Assembly (NCBI RefSeq): GCF_030250645.1
Contig: NZ_JASSVS010000009.1
Location: forward strand, 123,827 to 187,826
Length of the DNA: 64,000 bases
Direction of reading: 5' to 3'
Source: Marinobacter azerbaijanicus
GTDB lineage: Bacteria > Pseudomonadota > Gammaproteobacteria > Pseudomonadales > Oleiphilaceae
Shown here piece by piece: positions 45,666 through 55,241 of this stretch (the stretch's first letter is position 1; every line of letters starts with the position of its first letter). A program made the position numbers and the translations under genes. The notes beneath the pieces are model-generated. The model ran no database searches. It saw only the letters and a list, made by a program, of their open reading frames with translations, and was not told the DNA's origin.

Positions 45666-46075
45666 CAGTTGGCGGGCTCCGTCAACAGGATGACTTCCTC
45701 GTAGCCGATGTCCTCAAGCACTCCGAGCAGGGTTTCCAGGTTGTCCATGGCGATGTTCTGTTCGGCAGCAATTTTCAGGGGGGATTCTCTGTCCGGTGCC
45801 GGCAGTACATCGGGGAGACCTTTGGAGGCGACGGTTTGGCCGCCCACCTGCCACTCCCCGTCTGCCGTAACTATGAGGTCGGCATGGGGCTGTTCGCTGG
45901 CTGCCTGGTTGCCGGTGCCGGGAAGGTCCGGTAACGGCGTATCCGACAGCTGGCCCGCCACGATAAAAAACATCAGCAACAGAAATACCAGGTTGATGAG
46001 CGGCAGGAGGGCATCTTCCAGGCGCTCCATCAGGGACTTCCCGGATGTGACCGGGGGCGGAACCAGATCGCTCAT
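45665..46075 (-). CDS. exbD: ExbD/TolR family protein, second copy
   Basis: 136 residues: one membrane helix near the N-terminus, LPLINLVFLLLMFFIVAGQL. The conserved Asp of ExbD in this helix (usually PLID) is Asn here (PLIN), so this copy may not conduct protons. Periplasmic domain follows. Overlaps exbD copy 1 by 4 nt and tonB by 1 nt. Confidence 0.82.
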
Positions 46076-46473
46076 GGTTGCTCCGCGGGCTGTTTTGAGC
46101 GTTTCCAGTGGGTAGTGATGCCGCTGTCCGAGAGCTGGCTGAAGGCGGTGGTGAAATCGGTCAGGCGCGTGTTGGGCGCGGTGGCCAGGTTGATTTCGTC
46201 GATACCTCGGGCCTTGAGCTGGCCCGCCAGCGCCCCGATGGCGTAGGTGTGGCCCTTCCAGCTTGCTTTACCATCCCGTTCAACCGTGACTTCCGGCAGC
46301 GGTTGCCCGGTAATGGGGCTGGTATTGCCGGTGGTGTTACTCAGCTCCATAAAACTCACGGGCAGCAGGCGGCTGGTGAGCATGAAGAACACCAGCAGGA
46401 TAAAAACCACGTCAATCAGCGGTGTAATGCGGATGGGAACCGGGCGTCCCGGTCTTGGTTCAACCAGTTGCAT
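46072..46473 (-). CDS. exbD: ExbD/TolR family protein, first copy
   Basis: 133 residues: RITPLIDVVFILLVFFMLTSRLL is the membrane helix with the proton-carrying Asp (PLID) that copy 2 lacks. Periplasmic part DEINLATAPNTRLTDFTTAFSQLSDSGI. ATG 46473 lies within the last codons of exbB (14-nt overlap). Confidence 0.88.
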   Translation of the reverse strand: MQLVEPRPGRPVPIRITPLIDVVFILLVFFMLTSRLLPVSFMELSNTTGNTSPITGQPLPEVTVERDGKASWKGHTYAIGALAGQLKARGIDEINLATAPNTRLTDFTTAFSQLSDSGITTHWKRSKQPAEQP

Positions 46474-47257
46474 TGGCCAGGCGGCCCCGATGTTCTGTTC
46501 CGGAGTAATCGGCAAATGGACGCGGTGCTTTTGCAGATTCTGCGTCAGGCGTTGTGTCGTCTGCTGTTTCGTGGTCTGACAATGCGGCTTCCGGCACCGA
46601 TAGCACGGTGACAAGGGCACTGTTTATGGTTTTCTGGATCCGCCGGAGCCGGAATTCGATCCAGGCTGCCAGGGCGGCAAATGGAATAGCAATCACAAGA
46701 CCCGCCGCGGTGGTGGTCAGGGCTTCGTAGATGCCCCCACTCAACTGGGACGCGTTCGCCCGGCCTTCGGTCGCCGCCATGGCACTGAAGGCTTCCATCA
46801 TACCCATGACGGTGCCCAGAAGACCCAGTAACGGTGCTAGCGCGGCTATGACTTCAATGATTTTCAGCGGCGCCTCGAAAGGCTCCAGAGCGTCATGGGC
46901 ATCCTTGGCCACGGACTCCCGTATCTGCTGGGCATCCGTCCCGTTCAGGCGGGCGCTCATGGTATTGACTACCAGATGGTGCAGTGGGTTCAGGCGTGTG
47001 TAACGGCCGGCGCTGCGCTGGAGCTGGCCGGGGACCTCGCGTCCGGGCTTCTGTTGCCAGAATTTAATCGCGTTTTTAAGTTTGGCAGTAAATCTGGGCG
47101 CAAAAAAAGCCCCGTACAACATGAGGTAAACAAAGGTGACGATGCCTGCGACTGCAATCGCCAGCAGCACCATCATTACCGGACCGCCCATTTCCACCAG
47201 CTGGCTGACCGGGCCGGTACTGATTCCGGTGGCGTCAGTGAACAGGGGATCTGACAT
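46460..47257 (-). CDS. exbB: ExbB/TolQ proton channel protein
   Basis: 265 residues with three membrane helices: MMVLLAIAVAGIVTFVYLMLYGAFF, then PLLGLLGTVMGMMEAFSAM and YEALTTTAAGLVIAIPFAALAAWIE, the MotA/TolQ/ExbB blocks. Works with ExbD to power TonB. First gene of exbB-exbD-exbD-tonB, behind a Fur-like box. The C-terminal 45 residues are polar and unusual in length. Confidence 0.93.
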   Translation of the reverse strand: MSDPLFTDATGISTGPVSQLVEMGGPVMMVLLAIAVAGIVTFVYLMLYGAFFAPRFTAKLKNAIKFWQQKPGREVPGQLQRSAGRYTRLNPLHHLVVNTMSARLNGTDAQQIRESVAKDAHDALEPFEAPLKIIEVIAALAPLLGLLGTVMGMMEAFSAMAATEGRANASQLSGGIYEALTTTAAGLVIAIPFAALAAWIEFRLRRIQKTINSALVTVLSVPEAALSDHETADDTTPDAESAKAPRPFADYSGTEHRGRLANATG

Positions 47258-47290
47258 CTGGAAACCTCGAACAGTAAAGTAGATCTAAAT

Positions 47291-47309
47291 AGTAACGATT
47301 ATCATTGAA
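47291..47309 (-). promoter_or_regulatory. Fur-like box before exbB
   Basis: AGTAACGATTATCATTGAA matches 12 of 19 bases of the Fur consensus, with the strong GATTATCATT core, 34 nt before the exbB start. Supports iron control of this TonB system. Confidence 0.6.
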
Positions 47310-47474
47310 TTTGCAAGTCCTGTAACCTCTTAAATCCGGGGTGTCTGTTAAACTGTCCATGGTTGGTCCATTTCAGGAATCGGTGTTTTGCCTTGTGAGT
47401 CACACTGCTGGTATTTCCTCAAGAACGTCGGTGCGCTTCGTTAACTGCTTCCGGCGTTCGGGAGCCCTGCCACT

Positions 47475-49835
47475 GTGTTAATGAAGCGTTGGTTTGCCAG
47501 CCTGGTTAACCGGGCTGTTGCCTTTGTGATTCTCGCTATCGTACTGGCGGCACTGGCCGTGGCTCTGGTGAGTTCCATGGTTGCCCGGTCCGAACTTGAG
47601 GCCCAGGCCAGGGAGCAGGTTGAGACCATCGCGGATCTGGTTGCCGGGGAGCTGGACGCCCGCCTGTCGCAAAGGCGGGATACCCTTGCCCATGTGGCTG
47701 AGGGTTTTGCCATGGAAGAAAACGTGTTGACGTCCCGGGCCCGTGTACTGATCAGGCGCGAAATAGCGCTCCAGCACCTGTTTGACGGGGTCTACCTGTT
47801 CGACACGGAAGGAACGGTGATTGCGGAACATCCGCAGCAGTACCAACAGACCGGGCTGAACGTCAGTGAACGGGAGTATTTCCAGCAGACCTCCAACCAG
47901 CTCACGCCGGTTATCAGCGAACCCTACGTGTCCAACTACAAGGACCGGCCGGCCATTATGATTACCGCTCCCATTTTCGATCATCGTCAGCGGTTTATCG
48001 GGGTTCTCGGCGGCGCAGTCATGCTTACCGGGGACAATTTCATGGAAGAAATCAGCACGGTACGCATCGGCAGGACCGGCTACGTCGGCATCGCTACACG
48101 AAGCGGTATCACCCTTGCTCACGGTCGCACCGGTGAGACCATGACGCCACTGAGGCTTGAGAATCCGGTCCTGCGTGATGCCATGTCCGGTTTTGAGGGC
48201 ACCCTGAGCGCCACTAACCAGGAAGGCACCAATACCATTATGTCAGTGCGGCAGATGTCCCAGGCACCCTGGTTCGTGGCCGCTGTGTGGCCTGCAGACG
48301 AAGCCTATGCCCCGGTCAGCCGGCTGACGGACAGTTTCGTGCAGCTGCTGCTGATTGTGATTCTGGTGACGGCGCCACTGGCTCTGCTGGTTTTCCGGCG
48401 TTTGATGAAGCCGTTACGCAATCTTGGTTTCCAGATCAGTGAGCGTCATCTGGGCATCCGCACCGAACCGGTGGATGTGGCCGGTGGTTCGGAAATCCGC
48501 CAGGTGGCAGAAACCTTCAATACGGTCATGGAAGAGCGGGATGAGGTGATGGCATCGTTGGCTGAGCGCGAGGCTTTCTTCCGTTCTCTTACCCAGAGTG
48601 CACCGATCGGTATTATCCAGACCGATGTACTGGGGCGGATTGAATTTGTTAACCCGGCTTTTGAGCAGATTGTCGGTACCGACTCCAATGATCTTCTACA
48701 CACGCCCCTGCTCGAAGGGGTTTATGAGGAGGACCGTGTCAGCGCCGTAGGCGACTGGAACAGGGCGCTGAGAGAAAACACCGTTTTCCTGGGCCGGTTC
48801 CGCCTGAAAACCCGCAAGGATCAGCAACAACTGGTCTGGGCGGACGTAATGACGGCGGTCATTGGTACTGACGAGCGCACCCTGGGGACAATCACCGTGG
48901 TTCGCGATATAACCCACGAGCTGGAGATCGAGGCGGAACTGGCCGAGGAACAGGAGCGTGCCGACAGTATTCTTGGTGTCCTCAAGGAGGGCGTGTTAAT
49001 GCTGGATAACGGTGGGTTTATCCGTTATGCCAACGAGGCTGCCTGTGGTTTCCTGGGGCTTCCTCATGGGTGCGAACAGGCCAATTTCTTTGAGCGGGTC
49101 TCGATAGAAAATGAAAACCGCCGTTGGGAGTTGGACGATTTCCTCCGCAGTGCCGATGTGGACAGTCTTTATGCCACCATGAAAAACAGCCGGGGCCGCG
49201 CCTTTGATGTGGACCTGGCCATGCTTCACCTTCGCAGGGGCAGTGATCATCACCGGCTGGTGCTGGTGATCAGGGATGACAGCCAGCGCCGCCGTGAAGA
49301 AGAGCGGCTGTCCTGGGAAGCTACCCACGATAGCCTCACGGGGCTTCTCAATCGACGTGCTTTCAATTCATCCCTGGTGAAATGCCTGGGCGATGCTGAC
49401 AAGAAGACAGTTGCCAGCGTGCTGATGCTGATTGATCTGGATTACTTCAAGCCGGTCAATGATGAAGGGGGACACCTGATGGGAGATGATCTGCTGGGGC
49501 GTATCTCCGATCTGCTCAAGGCGTCCGTGCGACAGTCCGACACGGTAGCACGCCTTGGGGGTGATGAATTCGGCATCATTCTGCCTGCATGCGGTCTGGA
49601 CCGGGCCGTCGAACTGGCGGAAACCATTCGTCGGGGGATTGAAGGAATCCGCATCGAGCAGGACGGAAAGACCTTTGGTGTCACCGCCAGTCTTGGTCTT
49701 ACGGAAATGTCCGGGGCCGACTCTGGCCCGCGTGAGGTGATGGCCAGGGCTGATGAAGGCACATATGCCGCCAAGGCCCAGGGCCGCAATCAGGTGGTTA
49801 CGGTCCCCCTGCCTCCCGAGGGCCGGCTTGTCTGA
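47475..49835 (+). CDS. dCACHE-HAMP-PAS-PAS diguanylate cyclase
   Basis: 786 residues: membrane helix (about 12-35), periplasmic dCACHE sensor (about 40-285; VYLFDTEGTVIAEHPQQYQQTG, EPYVSNYKDRPAIMITAPI), second helix (about 290-312), HAMP-like linker, PAS near 370-480 (SLTQSAPIGIIQTDVLGRIEFVNPAFEQIVG), a weaker PAS near 495-600, and GGDEF from about 615. Catalytic GGDEF is intact and RQSD five residues before it is an I-site. Binds an unknown ligand outside and makes cyclic di-GMP inside. GTG 47475 is chosen for its GGAG spacing; ATG 47481 is possible. Confidence 0.93.
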   Translation: MLMKRWFASLVNRAVAFVILAIVLAALAVALVSSMVARSELEAQAREQVETIADLVAGELDARLSQRRDTLAHVAEGFAMEENVLTSRARVLIRREIALQHLFDGVYLFDTEGTVIAEHPQQYQQTGLNVSEREYFQQTSNQLTPVISEPYVSNYKDRPAIMITAPIFDHRQRFIGVLGGAVMLTGDNFMEEISTVRIGRTGYVGIATRSGITLAHGRTGETMTPLRLENPVLRDAMSGFEGTLSATNQEGTNTIMSVRQMSQAPWFVAAVWPADEAYAPVSRLTDSFVQLLLIVILVTAPLALLVFRRLMKPLRNLGFQISERHLGIRTEPVDVAGGSEIRQVAETFNTVMEERDEVMASLAEREAFFRSLTQSAPIGIIQTDVLGRIEFVNPAFEQIVGTDSNDLLHTPLLEGVYEEDRVSAVGDWNRALRENTVFLGRFRLKTRKDQQQLVWADVMTAVIGTDERTLGTITVVRDITHELEIEAELAEEQERADSILGVLKEGVLMLDNGGFIRYANEAACGFLGLPHGCEQANFFERVSIENENRRWELDDFLRSADVDSLYATMKNSRGRAFDVDLAMLHLRRGSDHHRLVLVIRDDSQRRREEERLSWEATHDSLTGLLNRRAFNSSLVKCLGDADKKTVASVLMLIDLDYFKPVNDEGGHLMGDDLLGRISDLLKASVRQSDTVARLGGDEFGIILPACGLDRAVELAETIRRGIEGIRIEQDGKTFGVTASLGLTEMSGADSGPREVMARADEGTYAAKAQGRNQVVTVPLPPEGRLV

Positions 49836-49842
49836 GGTGACC

Positions 49843-50607
49843 CTACCACCAGCCTGCAGAGCCTCCGGCCTGCCAGAGCAGGCGCAGGGCCAGCAGTGTC
49901 AGCAGGACATTGAATGCGCGGCTGAAGTAGCGGTTACTCATGGTTCTGAGCACGCGAAGCCCCAGCCAGGTGCCAGCAAAACCGCAGGCGACCATTGCCA
50001 GGATAAACAGCACCCAGTCCCGGAACATAAAACCCGCAACCCCGAAAACCAGGGCTTTTGGGGCATGCTGAAGGGTCATGGCCGTGGCAAAAGTGGCCAC
50101 TGTGGTGAAGCGGTCTGTGTGCATCTGTTTGATGAATGATGCCACCAAAGGCCCCGTCGCGCCCACAAACAGAGTGATAAAGCTGGTGAGGGCGGAGGCG
50201 AGAAAAATCCCGGTGGTGCCGAACACCGAGCGGGGCAATGCGGGGCCCCAGCACAGGTAAAGTACAAACAGTCCGATTGTCAGTTGCCACAGGTAGGCAG
50301 GCAGGTCCACCAGTATCCATGCCCCCAGCCCTGCTCCCAGAATCACGCCAGGTGCGAAGGCCGCAATGGATTTCCAGTCAGTATGACGCCAGGTCAGTGT
50401 TGCCCGCCCTGCATTGGAGCCCAGCTGGATCATGCCATGCACCGGAATAATCGTAGCTGGCGGAATCCAGAACGCCATCAGTACCAACAACAACACGCCA
50501 CCCCCTGCACCCAGGCTGGCGGTAATCATGGACGTTATGATCGAACACAACAGCAGGAAGCCTGCGCTTGCGGCAGTCAGGCCTTCCGGAATCAGGGCGA
50601 ACTCCAC
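49843..50607 (-). CDS. TSUP family transporter (TauE/SafE-like)
   Basis: 254 residues with about eight membrane helices, two TauE halves: ITSMITASLGAGGGVLLLVLMAFWIPPATIIPVHGMIQLGSNAGR and SFITLFVGATGPLVASFIKQMH. Members export or import sulfite, organosulfur or other anions; the substrate is not readable. 15 nt behind the lytic transglycosylase-like gene. Confidence 0.9.
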   Translation of the reverse strand: MEFALIPEGLTAASAGFLLLCSIITSMITASLGAGGGVLLLVLMAFWIPPATIIPVHGMIQLGSNAGRATLTWRHTDWKSIAAFAPGVILGAGLGAWILVDLPAYLWQLTIGLFVLYLCWGPALPRSVFGTTGIFLASALTSFITLFVGATGPLVASFIKQMHTDRFTTVATFATAMTLQHAPKALVFGVAGFMFRDWVLFILAMVACGFAGTWLGLRVLRTMSNRYFSRAFNVLLTLLALRLLWQAGGSAGWW

Positions 50608-50622
50608 CGCGGGCTCCCGGCT

Positions 50623-51741
50623 CTATTCACAGAATGACGTATCGCGAAGGCGTGCGGTTTTGCACAGTGCTTCCGTGGCGAGTTGAACGTCTGCAACATA
50701 GTACAGTGACGCCAGGCCCAACCGGTCACGCCCGAGGTTATGAAACACCATACCAAAAGCGATATCGCCTGCGCTGAAATTCTCGTGCTTATCAGCGAAG
50801 TAGGCAGCGGGTCTGGACAGGGTTTCATCATCCAGCAGGGCACTTACCCGGCCCGCCCCACCGTGGTAGGCCTGGACCAGCAGTAGAGTAAACAGCTGAT
50901 CACGTTTGTCTTCGGGCAGGTGGCCAAAGCGTGTGTCAAACGGTTCCTGCAGGTTGCGGGCATTCTGGTCCATCAGTCTGAGGGCGCAGTCGATCTGGGC
51001 CAGCCGGTGCCAGTGATTGGCCGGTTTGATCTGGCAGTCGTTGAGTGCCGAGGGTGACAACTGCAGTATACCCTTGGCGTTGGCCACGGAATGCGCCCGT
51101 TGCTGGCCACTGCTTTCGATCAGTACCTGCCCGGCAAGGTACTTTGTCAATGTTGCCGGCAGATTGTTTCGTTGCTGTCGCTGGCGTGTTTCATAGACGT
51201 ACATCAGGGCATCGTGGAGGGGCCCGGGATTATCCTGTGTAGCGAACGTCAGATCGTCCCAGGCGCCCCATATCAGCTCCGTGGGCAGGGTCCCCAGGTA
51301 ACGGGCCACGGCTTCGTCAATGTTGACGTGAGGCTGGTCACAGGCCAGTGCGAAGGGATAGCCGGTTCTGCCAGGGCCGCCGGCTGCCCAGCTATCCGCG
51401 CGGCCGCTGGCAGCCAGGGAACGCCTGGTGTCATTGAGGCGTTTCTGGGTCGCCTCGCGGCTGTTTCCATCGTCAATATAGCCAAGGAACTGACCGCGCA
51501 TATCGAAGAGAATATGCCGGTCGGTGTCAGAGCAGTACCCGGACTCCTTCAGAACCCAGCGCCGGATGGTAATGATGTTCTGATATACCCCCTGGCTCAT
51601 CCAGTAAGGCGAGCTGCGGACGATGCTGGTCCAGTTACCCACGGGTTCTGGCGCTTGTTCGCCGGCGCACAGAATTGGTGCAATAATGGTCATGACCATG
51701 AAAGCGACAGCAAGTGAGCGACGCCTGGGAATCGGTTTCAT
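50623..51741 (-). CDS. Lytic-transglycosylase-like periplasmic protein
   Basis: 372 residues with a signal peptide (about 1-27, LAVAFMVMTIIAPILCAG). The SLT-type core VLIESSGQQRAHSVANAKGILQLSPSAL holds the catalytic-type Glu followed by a GxxQ-like block, and VQAYHGGAGRVSALL is the third motif. Cleaves murein glycan strands if active. The long N-terminal half is not recognised. ATG 51741 starts the signal peptide properly. Confidence 0.72.
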   Translation of the reverse strand: MKPIPRRRSLAVAFMVMTIIAPILCAGEQAPEPVGNWTSIVRSSPYWMSQGVYQNIITIRRWVLKESGYCSDTDRHILFDMRGQFLGYIDDGNSREATQKRLNDTRRSLAASGRADSWAAGGPGRTGYPFALACDQPHVNIDEAVARYLGTLPTELIWGAWDDLTFATQDNPGPLHDALMYVYETRQRQQRNNLPATLTKYLAGQVLIESSGQQRAHSVANAKGILQLSPSALNDCQIKPANHWHRLAQIDCALRLMDQNARNLQEPFDTRFGHLPEDKRDQLFTLLLVQAYHGGAGRVSALLDDETLSRPAAYFADKHENFSAGDIAFGMVFHNLGRDRLGLASLYYVADVQLATEALCKTARLRDTSFCE

Positions 51742-51793
51742 AGACGATGGTTCCCTCATTCTTCAGAATTCAGAATAACAAACGGAATCGATC

Positions 51794-53281
51794 ATGAAGC
51801 AATCTGAATACCTCCGGTACGATGCGGTAGCGCTTGCCGACCTGATTCGCCGCAAAGAAGTGTCAGCCCGAGAAGTCTGTGAGGCTGCCGTTGAGCGGGC
51901 AGCCGCTGTGAACGGCAGGCTGAACGCCATCTGTTATCCCCAGTTCTCTGAGGCGCTGGACCAGTCCTATCCATCGGATGGTACCTTTTCCGGCGTCCCT
52001 ATGCTGCTTAAAGATCTTGCCCAGGAGCAACAGGGGCATCCCTGTACATTTGGCAGTCGTGGGCTGAAAAACAACATTGCGCCGCAGGATTCGGAGTATG
52101 TTCGGCAAGCCCGCGCAGGCGGGCTGGTATTTCTTGGCCGCACGGCAACACCGGAGTTTGGTCTCAAGGCAGTGACTGAATCGCAACTGTGGGGTGCATC
52201 CCGTAACCCCTGGAACACTGAACTTACGCCTGGTGGCTCCAGTGGTGGCTCAGGGGCTGCAGTCGCAGCGGGGATTGTGCCAATGGCGGGCGCCAATGAT
52301 GGCGGCGGATCCATACGTATTCCGGCGGCCTATAACGGACTGTTCGGGCTGAAACCCTCTCGTGGACGGATTTCATCGGGCCCCTTTGTCGGAGAGGCCT
52401 GGACAGGCGCCTCAACCGACCATGTGGTGACGCGCACCGTCCGCGACAGCGCCGCCATGCTTGACGTTCTGTCCGGTCCCGCCACAGGCGATCCATTCAA
52501 TATCGCACCGCCGCCAGCGCCCTATGCGGAGCTGATGCAGCAGGCACCGCGTCGCCTCAGAATCGGTGTGTTTACATCCTCCCCCTATGATACCGATGTA
52601 GCGAGGGAGTGCGTGGATGCCGTTGAAGACACTGCACGGGTGCTGGAGACACTGGGTCACGAGGTGGAGTACGCCCGCCCTGAGTTCGATGGCATGGCGC
52701 TGGCCCGTTGTTACCTGGGCCTTTATTTTGGTGAGGTATCGACCCTGATGGACAAGGCAAAGGCCGAGTTTGGTGCCCGGGATGAGGATTTTGAGCTCGA
52801 TACCCGACTGCTTGCCATGTTGGGCCGGACCATGCCGCTGCCGGAATATGTTCGTCGGCGGCAACAGTGGAATGACTTCGCCCGGGCACTCGGGGCATTT
52901 TTCCAGGGTTACGATATGTATCTGTGCCCTACTGCGGGGCAGTTGCCAGCAAAGATCGGTGAGCTGGACACACCGGGCCACCTTCAGCTGGCGGCTCGCC
53001 TGATGCTGATGCTCAAGGCCGGTAAACTGGTGCACCGCAGTGGTCAGGTGGACCAGATGGCGCTGGAGAGCCTGGCCCGTACCCCCTTTACGCAACTGGC
53101 CAACCTGACCGGAACGCCGGCCATGTCGGTACCCATGTACTGGACAGCTTCCGGGCTGCCGGTGGGGGTGCAGTTCGGGGCGCCCCATGGTGACGAAGCC
53201 ACCCTGTTGCAATTGGCGGCGCAACTGGAAGACGCCAGCCCCTGGTTTGGCCGTTACGAGCTGCTGGAGGCCATGATCTGA
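51794..53281 (+). CDS. Amidase signature family enzyme
   Basis: 495 residues. Catalytic triad residues visible: Lys73 (PMLLKDLAQ), Ser150 in TPGGSSGGSGAAVAAG and Ser173 in NDGGGSIRIPAAYNG. Hydrolyses an amide bond; the natural substrate is unknown. It resembles 6-aminohexanoate-cyclic-dimer hydrolase-like amidases in general layout. No GatB or GatC gene is near, which speaks against GatA. Confidence 0.92.
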   Translation: MKQSEYLRYDAVALADLIRRKEVSAREVCEAAVERAAAVNGRLNAICYPQFSEALDQSYPSDGTFSGVPMLLKDLAQEQQGHPCTFGSRGLKNNIAPQDSEYVRQARAGGLVFLGRTATPEFGLKAVTESQLWGASRNPWNTELTPGGSSGGSGAAVAAGIVPMAGANDGGGSIRIPAAYNGLFGLKPSRGRISSGPFVGEAWTGASTDHVVTRTVRDSAAMLDVLSGPATGDPFNIAPPPAPYAELMQQAPRRLRIGVFTSSPYDTDVARECVDAVEDTARVLETLGHEVEYARPEFDGMALARCYLGLYFGEVSTLMDKAKAEFGARDEDFELDTRLLAMLGRTMPLPEYVRRRQQWNDFARALGAFFQGYDMYLCPTAGQLPAKIGELDTPGHLQLAARLMLMLKAGKLVHRSGQVDQMALESLARTPFTQLANLTGTPAMSVPMYWTASGLPVGVQFGAPHGDEATLLQLAAQLEDASPWFGRYELLEAMI

Positions 53282-53430
53282 AACTACGCTCCGAAACAAA
53301 AAATGACGTATTGTGATCCGTGATCACCGCATCCACGTTTATCTTTATGGCAGTAACAGGCTATGCTGTGAGTCAGGGAGAACCCTTTCTCCCTGAAAGA
53401 CCCTGATGGCATCGAGGAGGCGAGCGTATT

Positions 53431-54063
53431 ATGAACCAACCGATGGCAATCGACGAACTGGTGTCTGTAGCACAGGCTGAGGCCATGGGGGAGCTTGATG
53501 CCCCGATGATGGCCATTGTTCTGTCCAGTGAACAAAGCTACGACTTGCCCATTAACTCTCTTGAAACCGATGCCGACAAGGCCCGCTGGGGACTGATCCT
53601 CCGCGCCGCCCGCGAGCATGTGGAAGCCGACGCGGTGGCCGTGCTCTATCCGGCGTGGACCACCATTCGCAACAAGAAGCCGGCGAAAGCTGACGCAGGG
53701 TCAGAGTCAGCCCGCGCTATTGATGATAACGACGATGAGCCGGTACGGGGTGAAGACCCGGCCGAGCCAATTGACACACTGTTTGTGCAGCTGCATACCC
53801 GCGACCGGATATACTGGCGTGGTTTTGAACAGATCCGTGATCCCAAGCACCAGCGGATCATCGGTTTCCGCCGAATCAAGGCCCTTTCAACGGAATACGG
53901 CCGCGATGAGGCGCCTTCTGTAACGTCGTGGCTCAACACCCTGTTTGAGCCTCTGCCGGATGAAGGCCAGGAAACCGAGGTGGATATGGAACTGGCGGAT
54001 CTGTTGGAGGAACCTGAAGTCAGCGCGGCATTGTATCCGCGCCAGCTCAGGGCCCTGCACTGA
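53431..54063 (+). CDS. Conserved-looking hypothetical protein
   Basis: 210 residues, acidic, no signal or membrane segment. A middle stretch (about 85-112) is rich in Asp, Glu and Ala and likely disordered, between two folded parts; RIYWRGFEQIRDPKHQRIIGFRRIKAL is the most ordered block. Good AGGAGGCGAGCG ribosome site. Not recognised. The 149 nt before it hold only its likely promoter. Confidence 0.6.
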   Translation: MNQPMAIDELVSVAQAEAMGELDAPMMAIVLSSEQSYDLPINSLETDADKARWGLILRAAREHVEADAVAVLYPAWTTIRNKKPAKADAGSESARAIDDNDDEPVRGEDPAEPIDTLFVQLHTRDRIYWRGFEQIRDPKHQRIIGFRRIKALSTEYGRDEAPSVTSWLNTLFEPLPDEGQETEVDMELADLLEEPEVSAALYPRQLRALH

Positions 54064-54116
54064 CTGGAGGCCTGGCGAGGTCCCCGGCTATCGCGAGATA
54101 CCGGTGACCTCGAACC

Positions 54117-55241
54117 TCAGATCGCCAGTGTTCTTTCAGCAACCCAGTACAGGCTGATTGCACCAACCGCGATCAACATCACCGGCACGGCAGCCCTGCC
54201 GTAATGTCTCGTTTTGCCCCACAGATAGAACAGTGGGAACAGGACGACCAGCAGTCCCAGTTGTCCCAGCTCCACACCAATGTTGAATCCGGCAAGGGCA
54301 GTGACGGTTTGCGATACGCCGCTGGTAAGGTCACCAAGAACGCTGGCAAAGCCGAAACCATGTATCAGCCCGAAACCGAAGGCCAGCTTCCAGGTCTTTT
54401 CCCCCAGTATTGGCCACTTCACGTTAATCGCGGCCACTGCAATGGATAGCGCAATAACGGCCTCCACCCAGGCAATGGGCAGTCGAACGATTTCAAGTGC
54501 GGCCAGGACCAGGGTAATCGAGTGAGCCACGGTAAAGGCGGTTACGATACCGGCCAGCTCCGTTAGCCGCCGTTTGAACCCGGCCTGTTCCGTGTCGGTT
54601 TGCTTTCGCAGCGTGGCCGGCAGCATCAGAACCAGCAGAAAAAGAATGTGGTCGAGGCCAATCAACAGGTGGATGATCCCCTCATTAACGAAGGTCCCGA
54701 ACAGGGCCAGGTTGCCTGGCGCTGCTTCCGCCGTCAGCGAAAACATCCTTCTGTCCGGGCCTAGCACCCCGACGGCACTGATTTCGCCGGTTTCCAGACT
54801 GACCAGGCCGCGGTGCAGCGGGTCCTGGGCGAACAGAAGATTGTACTCCAGTTTTTCAGGCGCACTGCCGTCGGGACAGTCTATGTGATAGCTGGCCGCA
54901 GCGTAGGGTCCGTCGCTGTGACTGGCCAGACCCCATTGTTGCCCCGTCATTCGACAAGCGCCACTGGCATTGGACAGCGTTATTCCCTGTTCCGTCCATC
55001 GTGTTATCCGGTCGCGGTTCGCGCGGAGCTCCGAGCCACTGAGTTTCCGGTCGCCATTGCGATCCAGCGGTAGCACGAGGGCCAGGTCCCGTAACGCCAC
55101 GTCAATGCGCAGAGCGGACTGGTCCTGATCCACGTAGATAAAACTGTCACTGGCTTTATGGGCCCAGGCAACGGCTGAAAACAGCAGCAACAACAGCGTG
55201 ACCGGTAACGTAATCCTGGCAGCATGCCCTTTGTTTTTCAT
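54117..55241 (-). CDS. HupE/UreJ family membrane protein with EF-hand
   Basis: 374 residues: signal peptide (about 1-27), periplasmic domain with an EF-hand-like loop DRNGDRKLSGSE (60-71, ligands D60, N62, D64, K66, S68, E71), then seven or so helices of the HupE/UreJ type with GLDHILFLLVLMLPATL and AFTVAHSITLVLAALE and GFGLIHGFGFASVL, whose histidines could bind metal. HupE and UreJ proteins are nickel-related, but no hydrogenase or urease is here. Overlaps the TPR gene by 4 nt. Confidence 0.85.
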   Translation of the reverse strand: MKNKGHAARITLPVTLLLLLFSAVAWAHKASDSFIYVDQDQSALRIDVALRDLALVLPLDRNGDRKLSGSELRANRDRITRWTEQGITLSNASGACRMTGQQWGLASHSDGPYAAASYHIDCPDGSAPEKLEYNLLFAQDPLHRGLVSLETGEISAVGVLGPDRRMFSLTAEAAPGNLALFGTFVNEGIIHLLIGLDHILFLLVLMLPATLRKQTDTEQAGFKRRLTELAGIVTAFTVAHSITLVLAALEIVRLPIAWVEAVIALSIAVAAINVKWPILGEKTWKLAFGFGLIHGFGFASVLGDLTSGVSQTVTALAGFNIGVELGQLGLLVVLFPLFYLWGKTRHYGRAAVPVMLIAVGAISLYWVAERTLAI